From contig JAKSNA010000002.1 of NCBI GenBank assembly GCA_024400295.1, forward strand, positions 95,707-135,839: a stretch of DNA of 40,133 nt, read 5' to 3'. The notes below the pieces were generated by a model. The model ran no database searches, had not been told where the DNA came from, and was given only the letters and a program-made list of their open reading frames with translations. Positions within the stretch are counted from its first letter, which is position 1, and each line of letters begins with the position of its first letter. This stretch comes from Bacteroidales bacterium. GTDB taxonomy: Bacteria; Bacteroidota; Bacteroidia; Bacteroidales; F082. This document shows positions 34,401 through 40,133 of this stretch, in pieces. Both the position numbers and the translations under genes were made by a program.

Positions 34401-34884
34401 TTTCGCCCCTGTGTGGGATCTCAACGCCACCGTCAATGGCAACAATGTCGCGCTGTCGTGGGCGGCTCCTTCGGGCGCAAACCGCTATCGCGTTGCACGC
34501 AACGGCGTCACTCTGGGCGAGACGACAGCCACGAGTTACAACGATCAGGTCCTGGACGAAATGACATATACCTACAGCGTCACGGCAATTTATTACAATG
34601 GCGAGTCGATGCCTGTGAACGTGCTGGTCGAGGTCATAACCGCTGTGGATGAAAATGAAATCCATTTCAGCATCTATCCGAATCCCGCCGACGATGTTGT
34701 TTACATCAATGCCGGCGATGTGAAGTACGACTATTTTATTTACAATAATTTAGGTCAGCAGGTCTTTGGCGGAACGGCAAACGGCCCGCAGCGGATTGAT
34801 GTCAGCGGTTTGGCTGAAGGCCTGTATGTCATCAAGATTTGTGAAAGCGGAAATATGACGGCAAGGAGGATTGTCGTGAGGTGA
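31402..34884 (+). CDS. Lysine-gingipain-like C25 cysteine protease with T9SS sorting domain
   Basis: A 1160-residue secreted protease. Sec signal 1-23 (ends SAQAQ). The propeptide covers about 24-235, with the catalytic domain at about 245-590. VNYTAHGSNVHWENP holds the catalytic His442, and KYFLAMGNCCLAADW holds Cys474-Cys475. The order and spacing (33 residues from His442 to Cys475) match what I recall of Kgp from Porphyromonas gingivalis, as do the following CFGEAM and GAFAYIGS. An Ig-like domain lies at about 605-690 (GSYVALTRDGVILGTG). CARDB-like domains and a HagA/adhesin-type module (SDKWNDGWDNSRLHVVYSDG, near 910) follow, then an FnIII-like domain and the T9SS type A domain from SIYPNPADDVVY. 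It is more like true gingipains than the tandem pair at 5407-12263. Cleavage after Lys is possible but not shown. It has a strong promoter with an inverted repeat. Confidence 0.92.
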   Translation: MKRHLFVLTLMLSLGMFFSAQAQNSINLNGAKSAQQCENVTEKGFIATFSFGSIEARAVNTEKGVFSEIAMSNTFNSGNAGEPSLPVAHQLVAVPFGAKDVSVEVKNYSTTVYNLSDYGINAIAPQQPSVRKDQTEVAFHYNAEAYARRGFAERPLAEIELQGTMRGIQVGSLVINPVQYDAASNSLKVFNDIEVEVSYGEYDKAAAYEEFARTASVYFAPLYRQMFNWRNDVYAQHPDLWQAPVKMLVITDRMFENAIQQWVDWKIKKGFYMDVNYTDQIGTSASAIQSFIQTKYSQTAPTFVIIIGDKNQVPASATGSATHCVTDLYYQTVDNDYYPEMLHSRMPVETVEQLNNLLEKSLQYEQYTMPDPSYLNNVLLIAGWDEAWNPKAGVPTIQYAVNNYYNEEHGFENVYDYYTLNGYTGCYDNLNTGVGFVNYTAHGSNVHWENPQFEVDDVNNLTNTNKYFLAMGNCCLAADWGISGTCFGEAMVRAPRKGAFAYIGSCPSTYWYEDYYFGVGATNVFYRMPSRSETTTGVYDGVWMDDSYNTIQSMVFLGNLSVTYAHVNSGYTVSSDSSPLYYWQCYHTLGDGSIMPYHVQPAENHVFHAAIVPIGANTYEVSADPGSYVALTRDGVILGTGLVDETGTVVFSIDPVTTSGDVTLCVTHPQRVPYLEEIPAANINGAFIIVDGYTPSDAHIGAENALAITFKNAGTASTDGTTSVSLTCDDPNVTIINGTASFNALAQNATVEVNGFSYSINENVADGSRFHIMVTATCGSETWEGVVNIVANKAIMEFAGAQCPGGFSAGETLQVAASFENVGHYVATNASITISSTSQYVTFGEESVAVGSIAPDGIATVAFDVTIASGCPESEQIPLTFNILADDNVVAEGTATLQNTCLVIFDLSDKWNDGWDNSRLHVVYSDGTPADDMYVSHEQGAFATYERWLHNGSHVTLTWQSGGNWDSECSYVVHYEDGTVILSNGPQGGSFDVSCGSGEYFAPVWDLNATVNGNNVALSWAAPSGANRYRVARNGVTLGETTATSYNDQVLDEMTYTYSVTAIYYNGESMPVNVLVEVITAVDENEIHFSIYPNPADDVVYINAGDVKYDYFIYNNLGQQVFGGTANGPQRIDVSGLAEGLYVIKICESGNMTARRIVVR

Positions 34885-34891
34885 TTGTTTT

Positions 34892-34946
34892 TTGAGAGAA
34901 CTCTTGGATGTTTACGATTTGAATAGATTTCCAAGAGTTCTCTCAA
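34892..34946. repeat. Perfect 17-bp inverted repeat between convergent genes
   Basis: TTGAGAGAACTCTTGGA (34892-34908) pairs fully with TCCAAGAGTTCTCTCAA (34930-34946) around a 21-base loop. The right arm is the 3' end of the ASCH gene (it encodes LERTLG), and the left arm lies just after the protease stop. It could be a bidirectional terminator, although U-tracts are weak, or the edge of an insertion. Confidence 0.85.
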
Positions 34947-35334
34947 GACTTGTGTGAGAATCGTCAATGTAGAAGTATGACTGTGGAGCGTGTTGTATTC
35001 CAATATTTGACAGCGGTTCGGGTTTCCCTAATTTTCGGACATTTTTAAATTTAATAGCTTTTGCCTTTTCTTTTCCTCTAAAATAGGACATGAAAAAGTC
35101 TTTTGTGACACCCGAATATTTGCTTGTTTGCTTCCAAATAGATTCAGGTGTATCTGTAAGCACTTTGTCCACTTCAATGACAGCGACAATTTTTTTTATT
35201 GGACTAGTTGCATATACAACAATGTTTTGAATATCTGAAGGGACAATTTTCCGATACTCGTATAATTTTTCACCTGAGAATATTTTTTCAATGTGGCAAG
35301 GATGAATGGATAATATGATGGTTTTACTTTTCAT
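34912..35334 (-). CDS. ASCH-domain protein
   Basis: A 140-residue protein whose N-terminus ILSIHPCHIEKIFSGEKLYE matches the start of the ASCH (PUA-like) fold, which binds RNA or nucleotides. The strand IVVYATSPIKKIVAVIEVDKVL continues the beta barrel. ASCH proteins are often linked to RNA modification, toxin-antitoxin or defence functions. The ATG overlaps the end of the partner ORF to its right by 11 bases (ATGAAAAGTAA), so the two are translationally coupled. The 3' end lies in the loop and right arm of the 17-bp inverted repeat. Confidence 0.75.
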   Translation of the reverse strand: MKSKTIILSIHPCHIEKIFSGEKLYEYRKIVPSDIQNIVVYATSPIKKIVAVIEVDKVLTDTPESIWKQTSKYSGVTKDFFMSYFRGKEKAKAIKFKNVRKLGKPEPLSNIGIQHAPQSYFYIDDSHTSLERTLGNLFKS

Positions 35335-35671
35335 TGATAGCAGTATATTGTTCGTTGCTTATTTTTCTGATACTTTGTATGTTTCCCTTAATCCCGACTG
35401 ACTGGATTTTCTTCCATGAAATTTCATGGTCAAGTGGAATGAATCTGAATAATAAGATTAATGTATCCTTACTTAGAATTTCTTCCAAATCAGAATGGGT
35501 GTAAACCGTTCTCTTGGCAATTATCGGAAATACTTCTTCAACTTTGTCGGATACAAATGCGTCTTCTACAATGCCCATACATTGAATGGACTTTCTGTCT
35601 GAACTTCTGTAGAATAGCACGACATCACCTTTCTTTAACGATTTCGTTTTGGAATGACACAGATATGCTTT
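35324..35671 (-). pseudogene. 5'-truncated partner gene (EVE/PUA-like part)
   Basis: The frame is open from 35671 to 35324 with no ATG; only GTG at 35620 or a CTG could start it. The read-through sequence KSLKKGDVVLFYRSSDRK and the middle CMGIVEDAFVS fit the C-terminal EVE/PUA-like part of a longer protein that in other bacteria can have a GNAT domain in front, from memory. The N-terminal part is missing and an in-frame stop (TAA at 35674-35672) precedes the frame. It is likely a truncated gene, or a short gene with GTG start. It overlaps the ASCH gene by 11 bases. Confidence 0.5.
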
Positions 35672-35771
35672 TTAAATGTATTAAATTTTACGTTGTTGCG
35701 TAATTTGATGTGATAATCACATGTTGTCTTTAATTTCCAAAAAGAAAAGATAAGCGAACTGAAAAAAAGTG

Positions 35772-35779
35772 TAATTTTG
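35772..35779 (+). promoter_or_regulatory. -7 promoter element for the membrane-protein/ImmA/Beta operon
   Basis: TAATTTTG followed by CAAAA fits TAnnTTTG, 22 bases before the ATG at 35802. No clear -33 TTTG was seen. Confidence 0.6.
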
Positions 35780-35801
35780 CAAAATTAAATAATGAAGTCT
35801 A

Positions 35802-36380
35802 ATGAAAAGTTTTCTTTCTGGAATATTGGGAGGATGTTTGACAATTATTCTCTGTATCTGTATTAGTCTTTGTGTTCACAAACAAAGTCAAATATTTAAC
35901 CCTATTCATGTTGTTACAACAAATTACGAAGTAAATGATACAACAATTTCAAACCTGAAGAGTTTTGAGGTAAATGAAAAATTGAAAGAAATAGAAATGC
36001 TAAAGGCGAAAGGTGTGTTATTGACTCCTCAAGAGTACACGGCTCATATAGAATCGTTTTACAATAACATTATTGTCGTATTAGTTGCTTTATTAGGAGT
36101 ATTTTCGTTGGCGACATATTTACATCTTCGTTTTCTTGCTAAAGATGAAATACAAAAACAAGTCAAAGAAGTTATAAAATATTCACCTGAAATTGAGAAG
36201 ATTATTCAAGAAAATATTGATGGAAAAATCAGTGATGCAGTTTACGAGGCAATTGACAATGATATTGTCACAAAATCTGATTTAAAATCAGAAATAAGAA
36301 AAGAAATAGAACATATTATAAAGTACAATATTGAAGACGAATCTGAATTGGCAAATTTAAAAGTTGAAAGAACAAAATGA
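35802..36380 (+). CDS. Two-helix membrane protein with coiled coil, first gene of the putative defence operon
   Basis: A 192-residue protein with membrane helices at about 5-26 (LGGCLTIILCICISLCV) and 88-108 (NNIIVVLVALLGVFSLATYL). A short loop lies between them, and a long charged helical C-terminus follows (EIQKQVKEVIKYSPEIEKII and SDLKSEIRKEIEHII). No known domain was recognised. It is 3 bases from the metallopeptidase gene and shares its promoter, so it may be the membrane-facing effector or sensor of that operon. Strongly AT-rich. Confidence 0.65.
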   Translation: MKSFLSGILGGCLTIILCICISLCVHKQSQIFNPIHVVTTNYEVNDTTISNLKSFEVNEKLKEIEMLKAKGVLLTPQEYTAHIESFYNNIIVVLVALLGVFSLATYLHLRFLAKDEIQKQVKEVIKYSPEIEKIIQENIDGKISDAVYEAIDNDIVTKSDLKSEIRKEIEHIIKYNIEDESELANLKVERTK

Positions 36381-36383
36381 AAT

Positions 36384-36917
36384 ATGGCAGTACGAGGAAG
36401 AATACCCAAAAGCGAAACCCCAGTCAAATTGAATGTTGATTCAATGCTTCAATTGGCAAAGAATCAGAATTTAATTGACAATTATAAACTTGATATTATT
36501 GCTTTAATTAAATTGCAAAATATTGAGTTGACATTTGATGAAGATATGCCGTCCGATGTATCTGGTGTTTTAAAAAAAGAGAATGATACATGGACAATTC
36601 ATGTGAATAAAATGCATAGTCAAAATAGGCAACGTTACACAATTGCTCATGAATTTGGGCATTATTGCCTTCATAAAGATTTTACCAACGAATTTAAAGA
36701 TAAAACATTTTTTCGCAAAGAAAAAGACTGGACTTCAATTGAATATGATGCAAATCAATTTGCAGCAGAACTGTTGATGTCAAAGGAATGCATTGAAAAA
36801 GCTTTGGATAATAACATTATTACAATTAAAGAACTATCAGATGCATTTGGTGTATCAATGATAGCCATGAGAAACAGATTATTAAGTTTGAATTATAAAC
36901 TTGTTGGCGATGAATAA
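36384..36917 (+). CDS. ImmA/IrrE-family metallopeptidase
   Basis: A 177-residue zinc protease. HEFGH at 89-93 is the HExxH motif with catalytic Glu90, and the nearby YCLHKDF and QFAAELLMS helices are typical of the family. ImmA-like proteases cleave phage-type or stress repressors to switch on neighbouring genes; IrrE types control DNA-damage responses. The C-terminal helices (IKELSDAFGVSMIAMRNRLL) look like a substrate-recognition or HTH-like region. It overlaps the Beta-family gene by 8 bases. No partner HTH repressor gene was seen next to it. Confidence 0.85.
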   Translation: MAVRGRIPKSETPVKLNVDSMLQLAKNQNLIDNYKLDIIALIKLQNIELTFDEDMPSDVSGVLKKENDTWTIHVNKMHSQNRQRYTIAHEFGHYCLHKDFTNEFKDKTFFRKEKDWTSIEYDANQFAAELLMSKECIEKALDNNIITIKELSDAFGVSMIAMRNRLLSLNYKLVGDE

Positions 36918-37965
36918 ATATGCATTGTTGATAAAAACTGGCGATTCAGAATTGAGAGCTTTATCTAATTTCAATATTTCAAGCTCCATTCTTCCCATTA
37001 TTGAACTTACAAGGGGGCGTAAAAGCAAAACTGATAAAGAAGGAGCTATAGAAAAAAGGCTAAACAAACTCAAGGAGATTTTTAAAAATAAGGAAATTAT
37101 TATTGATTTGACAAGTGATGAAAATCTTTCAAATTCTGAAATTGACAGCTTTTTCACTCCTAATAATGGTTATTATAATTGGGTTGAATTTTTAACAACA
37201 ATTAAAAACAATAATTATTTTCAAAGGATAATTCCCACCATTATCGTTAATGGACAAGACCCAAATTTTGAAGATAATTTGAAGTCTCAAGCGGAATCTT
37301 TCGCTACTAAGTTTAATTGCATGGCGTATAGATGCAACATAGAAGATGACGGCTGTGTTGATGACATTGATGCCATTAAAGAATTCATGAATAAATGTGA
37401 AACATCAATTATAATCGACAATGGATACATTCAAGCTTCAGAAATCTCAGCTTGTGCCCAAAAATCAGTGAAATTTATTAATAAAATCTCGACATTGGTT
37501 CCCAATGCTTCCTTTATTGTAGCTTCAACATCATTTCCTGATAAGCTACCCGTGGAGGACACTTCTACGATTCCGCTTTCCGAAATTGAACTATACCAAA
37601 TGATAGAAAGAAATTTATCAAAGAGCATTATATATGGTGATTATGGAAGCGTAAATCCGATAAGAAATGACAGTATTGTAATGACTCGTGGTTGGAGACC
37701 TAGGATAGATGTTCCATTAGCCGATTCTGTTTTTTATTATAGAAAAAGAAGGGACAGATTAGACTATTCTACTACATATTCGATAGTCGCACGAGATGTT
37801 ACAGCGGATTCAAGATTTCCTAATGATTTGAACGGGAATTGGGGAATCCAACAAATTAGAAATGCTGCTGATGGAGCTTCCCCAGGTTCTAATCCTTCGT
37901 TTTGGATTTCTGTTAGAATGAATATTCATATTGAGCAACAGCTCATAAGACTCAATTTACTTTGA
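36910..37965 (+). CDS. Beta-family protein (T4 beta protein type)
   Basis: About 351 residues from the ATG at 36910; the frame could also open at TTG 36901. Start YALLIKTGDSELRALSNF, then SSILPIIELTRGR, then IIPTIIVNGQD and SIIIDNGYI: alternating strands and helices of a TIM-barrel-like fold. It ends with SRFPNDLNGNWGIQQIRNA, which is a family signature. Beta-family and sce7726-like genes are frequent companions in defence regions. Its molecular function is unknown. It overlaps the upstream metallopeptidase by 8 bases and the convergent sce7726-like gene by 9 bases. Confidence 0.8.
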   Translation: MNKYALLIKTGDSELRALSNFNISSSILPIIELTRGRKSKTDKEGAIEKRLNKLKEIFKNKEIIIDLTSDENLSNSEIDSFFTPNNGYYNWVEFLTTIKNNNYFQRIIPTIIVNGQDPNFEDNLKSQAESFATKFNCMAYRCNIEDDGCVDDIDAIKEFMNKCETSIIIDNGYIQASEISACAQKSVKFINKISTLVPNASFIVASTSFPDKLPVEDTSTIPLSEIELYQMIERNLSKSIIYGDYGSVNPIRNDSIVMTRGWRPRIDVPLADSVFYYRKRRDRLDYSTTYSIVARDVTADSRFPNDLNGNWGIQQIRNAADGASPGSNPSFWISVRMNIHIEQQLIRLNLL

Positions 37966-38604
37966 TACTCGTGCGTTTATTATAGACAACAAAGATATGT
38001 CTTCGTACTGAACAACTTCTCCTTTTTCTTCTATGAAGTTTTTGAATTTATCTTCAATTTTAAAGTTGAAGTATTCAAATAGTGTTTTTTTTAATTCTGT
38101 CACATTCTTTTTAACTAGTTCGTCTCTAACCGCACATGCAGAAAGACTTTTTTTTAGAACGAATTTCTTAGTCAAATACGACACAGGAACGCTTTCTAAA
38201 ATATCTTCTTTGGAAAATTTGTTTTGTAATCGGCCTCGTTTGACAATCTTAAATGCATCATTATCAATGGAAATTATTCCAACACCTTGGTAATCTATAT
38301 CTTTTAATGCATTTATGTGATTTTGGGTAGCAAGTACATAAACATAATCAAACACTTTTCTATAATTTTCAATTTGGCTATTAAGCCTCCTAAAATTGTC
38401 ATTTTGAGCTTTGATCTCTATTGCATACGTTCTATTATTACATAAAACAACTAAATCAGCGAAACTTTGGTGTTTCCCATACATAACTTCTTGTCCAATA
38501 AGCAAATCCTTATTAGGAAACAAGTTTATTTCACCTTTTAAAATACTAGAAACAAACATTGCTTTAATAACATAAGCATTCGATAGGTCTTTTGTGTGCT
38601 CCAT
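37957..38604 (-). CDS. sce7726-family putative nuclease
   Basis: About 215 residues from the ATG at 38604; the TTG at 38628 is the alternative. SFADLVVLCNNRTYAIEIK contains Asp50, Glu63 and Lys65, the D...ExK pattern of PD-(D/E)XK nucleases, and SQIENYRKVFDYVYVLA continues the fold. A C-terminal helical half of about 100 residues follows. The gene starts 7 bases after hsdS ends, so it belongs to the restriction operon, and it overlaps the Beta gene end by 9 bases in convergent orientation. Substrate unknown. Confidence 0.75.
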   Translation of the reverse strand: MEHTKDLSNAYVIKAMFVSSILKGEINLFPNKDLLIGQEVMYGKHQSFADLVVLCNNRTYAIEIKAQNDNFRRLNSQIENYRKVFDYVYVLATQNHINALKDIDYQGVGIISIDNDAFKIVKRGRLQNKFSKEDILESVPVSYLTKKFVLKKSLSACAVRDELVKKNVTELKKTLFEYFNFKIEDKFKNFIEEKGEVVQYEDISLLSIINARVSK

Positions 38605-38611
38605 TTCTTCT

Positions 38612-39970
38612 CTAATTAGTTTTCTCAATCTCCCTTTCCACCATCATCTTGGCCTCGTCCAACAGCCGTTTACTTTCCGCTTTCAGGGCGAAACTTTCCT
38701 GAATCCTTGCGGATATGGTTTCTTGGATTGGCTTTGGCAGTTTGGGAATGATTACTTGTTCTATTTCCGATGGTTTCCAATGCTGGATGATGGCACCATT
38801 GGAATCACGCTCTGCTTGCATCTGCACTACGATGGAATTCAATACCAATGTCAGATAATCAGAATTGTATTCTTTGTTGAAGACCGACAAATGAAGCAAT
38901 GCGCCCGATGTGATGCAATCCGTGTCTTCTTCCACTTTGTAAGCAATGCCGACACTGCCGTCTTTTGACAATAAAATGGTATCTTTCTTGGGCTGCAATT
39001 CCTTCAAATCATAATCGTTTTGCGATAGGAAAACATTAGGCTCAGAAATGCCGAATTTCGTCACATCCGAGACCCTGACAAACGGGATGCCACTCTCTTG
39101 ATAAGCCTCACTCCCTGGCTCTACTGATTTTTTAATGTTTGCAATGTCTTTGATTGTGTCACATTCAAATTGTGACAATCTGAAAAACAGCTCATCGTAT
39201 TTCGTCTGGTAATACTCCGCATCCAATCTTCCATTTGCCAAAAACGATTCTTTCAGTTGCTTGATGTTGACAGGTGCATTGTTGGGTTGCCAGTCTTTTA
39301 AACCAAGTTCGGATAAGAGTATTTCTTCTGCTTCGGAATACAAAGACTTTGATTTTGAAAGATTTGAAAGAAAAGTATTATATATTTCGCTTATTTTCAG
39401 ATAAAACTCATCTGTCTGATGAGGAACATAAAACATCCTCAACCGTTCAAGTGTGATCATTTGTTGTACACCACCTGAACCACCACGTGACGATTGAACA
39501 TTTCCAAAACGTGTCATCAAGAATACAGCAAGGTACTCATTCTTGATTTTATTATTCTTTGCTTTAATAATTGCAACATCGCGATTCATATTACATGGTT
39601 TTAGCCAAGCCTCAGCAATAGCTACTTGACCTAGAGTACCTTTAATTGAAATCAAAACATCTTGTGCCTCTACACTTGCTCGCTTATTTCTTTTATCTAC
39701 GTCTTCACTAACATATTTCACATTTGAAACATCAATAAAACCATTTTTAATGTTTTCAGCTGTCAAGTATTTAATTCCAGCATCCAAGTATTCTACAGAA
39801 CCATGTTCGCCATCTGTTACAATAAACTCATCTTTTATTCTGAAATGTTTTTTAGATGAAAGCATATATTCAACATCAAGAAATCGTTTCATGTAATATT
39901 CACTATCATAACGATTTTCTTTTTCAATCATGGAATACTCCACCTCGCTAATCTCCAACCCTTCCAACAA
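38612..39970 (-). CDS. hsdS: Type I restriction-modification specificity subunit
   Basis: A protein of about 452 residues that chooses the DNA sequence for the HsdM methylase and HsdR motor. Two target-recognition domains (about 40-200 and 255-420) each end in a coiled-coil region (EIYNTFLSNLSKSKSLYSE and ARIQESFALKAESKRLLDEA). The first has SRGGSGGVQQMITLERLRMF; the second has ITSGALLHLSVF and IIQHWKPSEIEQVIIP. The start is uncertain: the listed start is a TTG at 39970, but the frame continues upstream without a stop to beyond 40005. That upstream part (GSPFNEAKYKRLLEGLE) looks like protein. No ATG precedes it. See the hsdM-hsdS finding. Its 3' end is 7 bases before the sce7726-like gene. 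Confidence 0.85.
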   Translation of the reverse strand: MLEGLEISEVEYSMIEKENRYDSEYYMKRFLDVEYMLSSKKHFRIKDEFIVTDGEHGSVEYLDAGIKYLTAENIKNGFIDVSNVKYVSEDVDKRNKRASVEAQDVLISIKGTLGQVAIAEAWLKPCNMNRDVAIIKAKNNKIKNEYLAVFLMTRFGNVQSSRGGSGGVQQMITLERLRMFYVPHQTDEFYLKISEIYNTFLSNLSKSKSLYSEAEEILLSELGLKDWQPNNAPVNIKQLKESFLANGRLDAEYYQTKYDELFFRLSQFECDTIKDIANIKKSVEPGSEAYQESGIPFVRVSDVTKFGISEPNVFLSQNDYDLKELQPKKDTILLSKDGSVGIAYKVEEDTDCITSGALLHLSVFNKEYNSDYLTLVLNSIVVQMQAERDSNGAIIQHWKPSEIEQVIIPKLPKPIQETISARIQESFALKAESKRLLDEAKMMVEREIEKTN

Positions 39971-40002
39971 TCGCTTATATTTAGCCTCGTTGAAAGGGCT
40001 AC

Positions 40003-40133
40003 CTAAAAAAAACTTAGTCCTTCTTTCTTCGCAAATTCAGCGAAGGCTTCAGCAATGCCGTCTCGGGTCAAACCATCATGGTTGAAAAGGTCGTGCTTCA
40101 CAATCAAATGGCCGTGAGAGTCCAAAAGGTACT
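40003..40133 (-). CDS. hsdM: Type I restriction-modification methylase, C-terminus only
   Basis: About 43 residues of the C-terminus: the frame reads LLDSHGHLIVKHDLFNHDGL, continues into GIAEAFAEFAKKEGLSFF and ends at a TAG. This is the usual end of HsdM adenine methylases. The rest lies beyond the right edge of the window. Its stop codon lies in the T8 tract (minus strand 40012-40005) and overlaps the extended reading frame of hsdS. Confidence 0.8.
   Translation of the reverse strand, partial: YLLDSHGHLIVKHDLFNHDGLTRDGIAEAFAEFAKKEGLSFF

Noticed and set aside
35621..35801. Small gene between the truncated partner gene and the membrane protein gene
   Set aside because: Only frame remnants and the -7 element were seen; no start with a plausible protein.

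Overview
The window looks like a chromosomal segment of a Bacteroidales bacterium (phylum Bacteroidota). Several independent signs agree. Five secreted proteins end in a type IX secretion (T9SS) sorting domain with a YPNP-type motif. Two ribosomal-protein-type genes typical of the phylum (rpmG and a DUF4295 gene) precede ftsY and rimO. Many genes are preceded by the Bacteroidota -7 element TAnnTTTG, and Shine-Dalgarno sequences are largely absent. No tRNA, rRNA, CRISPR array or insertion sequence was recognised.

Layout. 1-5094 is a minus-strand run: a GH3 beta-glucosidase-like lipoprotein, a polysaccharide-deacetylase-like protein, a FemAB/GNAT-like acyltransferase and upp (cut by the window edge). 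5407-12263 holds two tandem, paralogous gingipain-like (C25) proteases of about 1130 residues with T9SS signals. 12264-12760 holds a 7-bp tandem repeat, a terminator and a clear structured non-coding RNA gene of about 280 nt with its own promoter and terminator. 12761-19075 is an AT-rich, probably co-transcribed cluster of LPP20-like lipoproteins, a DUF5683-like membrane protein, carboxypeptidase-regulatory-domain lipoproteins, a 1041-residue multidomain surface lipoprotein and a membrane protein split by a frameshift. 19200-25025 is mostly core: a Fic AMPylator-like protein, ftcD, rpmG, the DUF4295 gene, ftsY and rimO. 25022-29625 holds a TPR lipoprotein with a membrane helix and a DNA-binding-like C-terminus, divergent from a GLUG-repeat T9SS protein, followed by a smaller T9SS protein. 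29703-31401 holds an AAA/DUF4143 ATPase, a six-copy 23-bp tandem repeat and a decayed T9SS sorting domain. 31402-34884 is a third C25 protease that closely resembles the lysine-gingipain catalytic unit. 34892-35671 holds an ASCH-domain gene and a 5'-truncated partner gene. 35802-40133 is a defence-like island: a membrane/coiled-coil protein, an ImmA/IrrE-type metallopeptidase and a Beta-family protein read rightwards, converging on a leftward hsdM-hsdS-sce7726-like operon of a type I restriction-modification system.

How the genes work together. The T9SS cargo (three C25 proteases, one GLUG protein and one smaller protein) suggests a proteolytic, surface-active lifestyle. The AT-rich lipoprotein cluster may form an envelope assembly and looks foreign compared with its GC-richer neighbours. 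The right end looks like a restriction system with accessory defence genes. The most interesting signals are the structured RNA, a T8 slippery site at the hsdM stop codon from which a -1 shift would read into hsdS, the inverted repeat spanning the promoter of the Kgp-like protease, and the ImmA/IrrE-Beta-sce7726 grouping.
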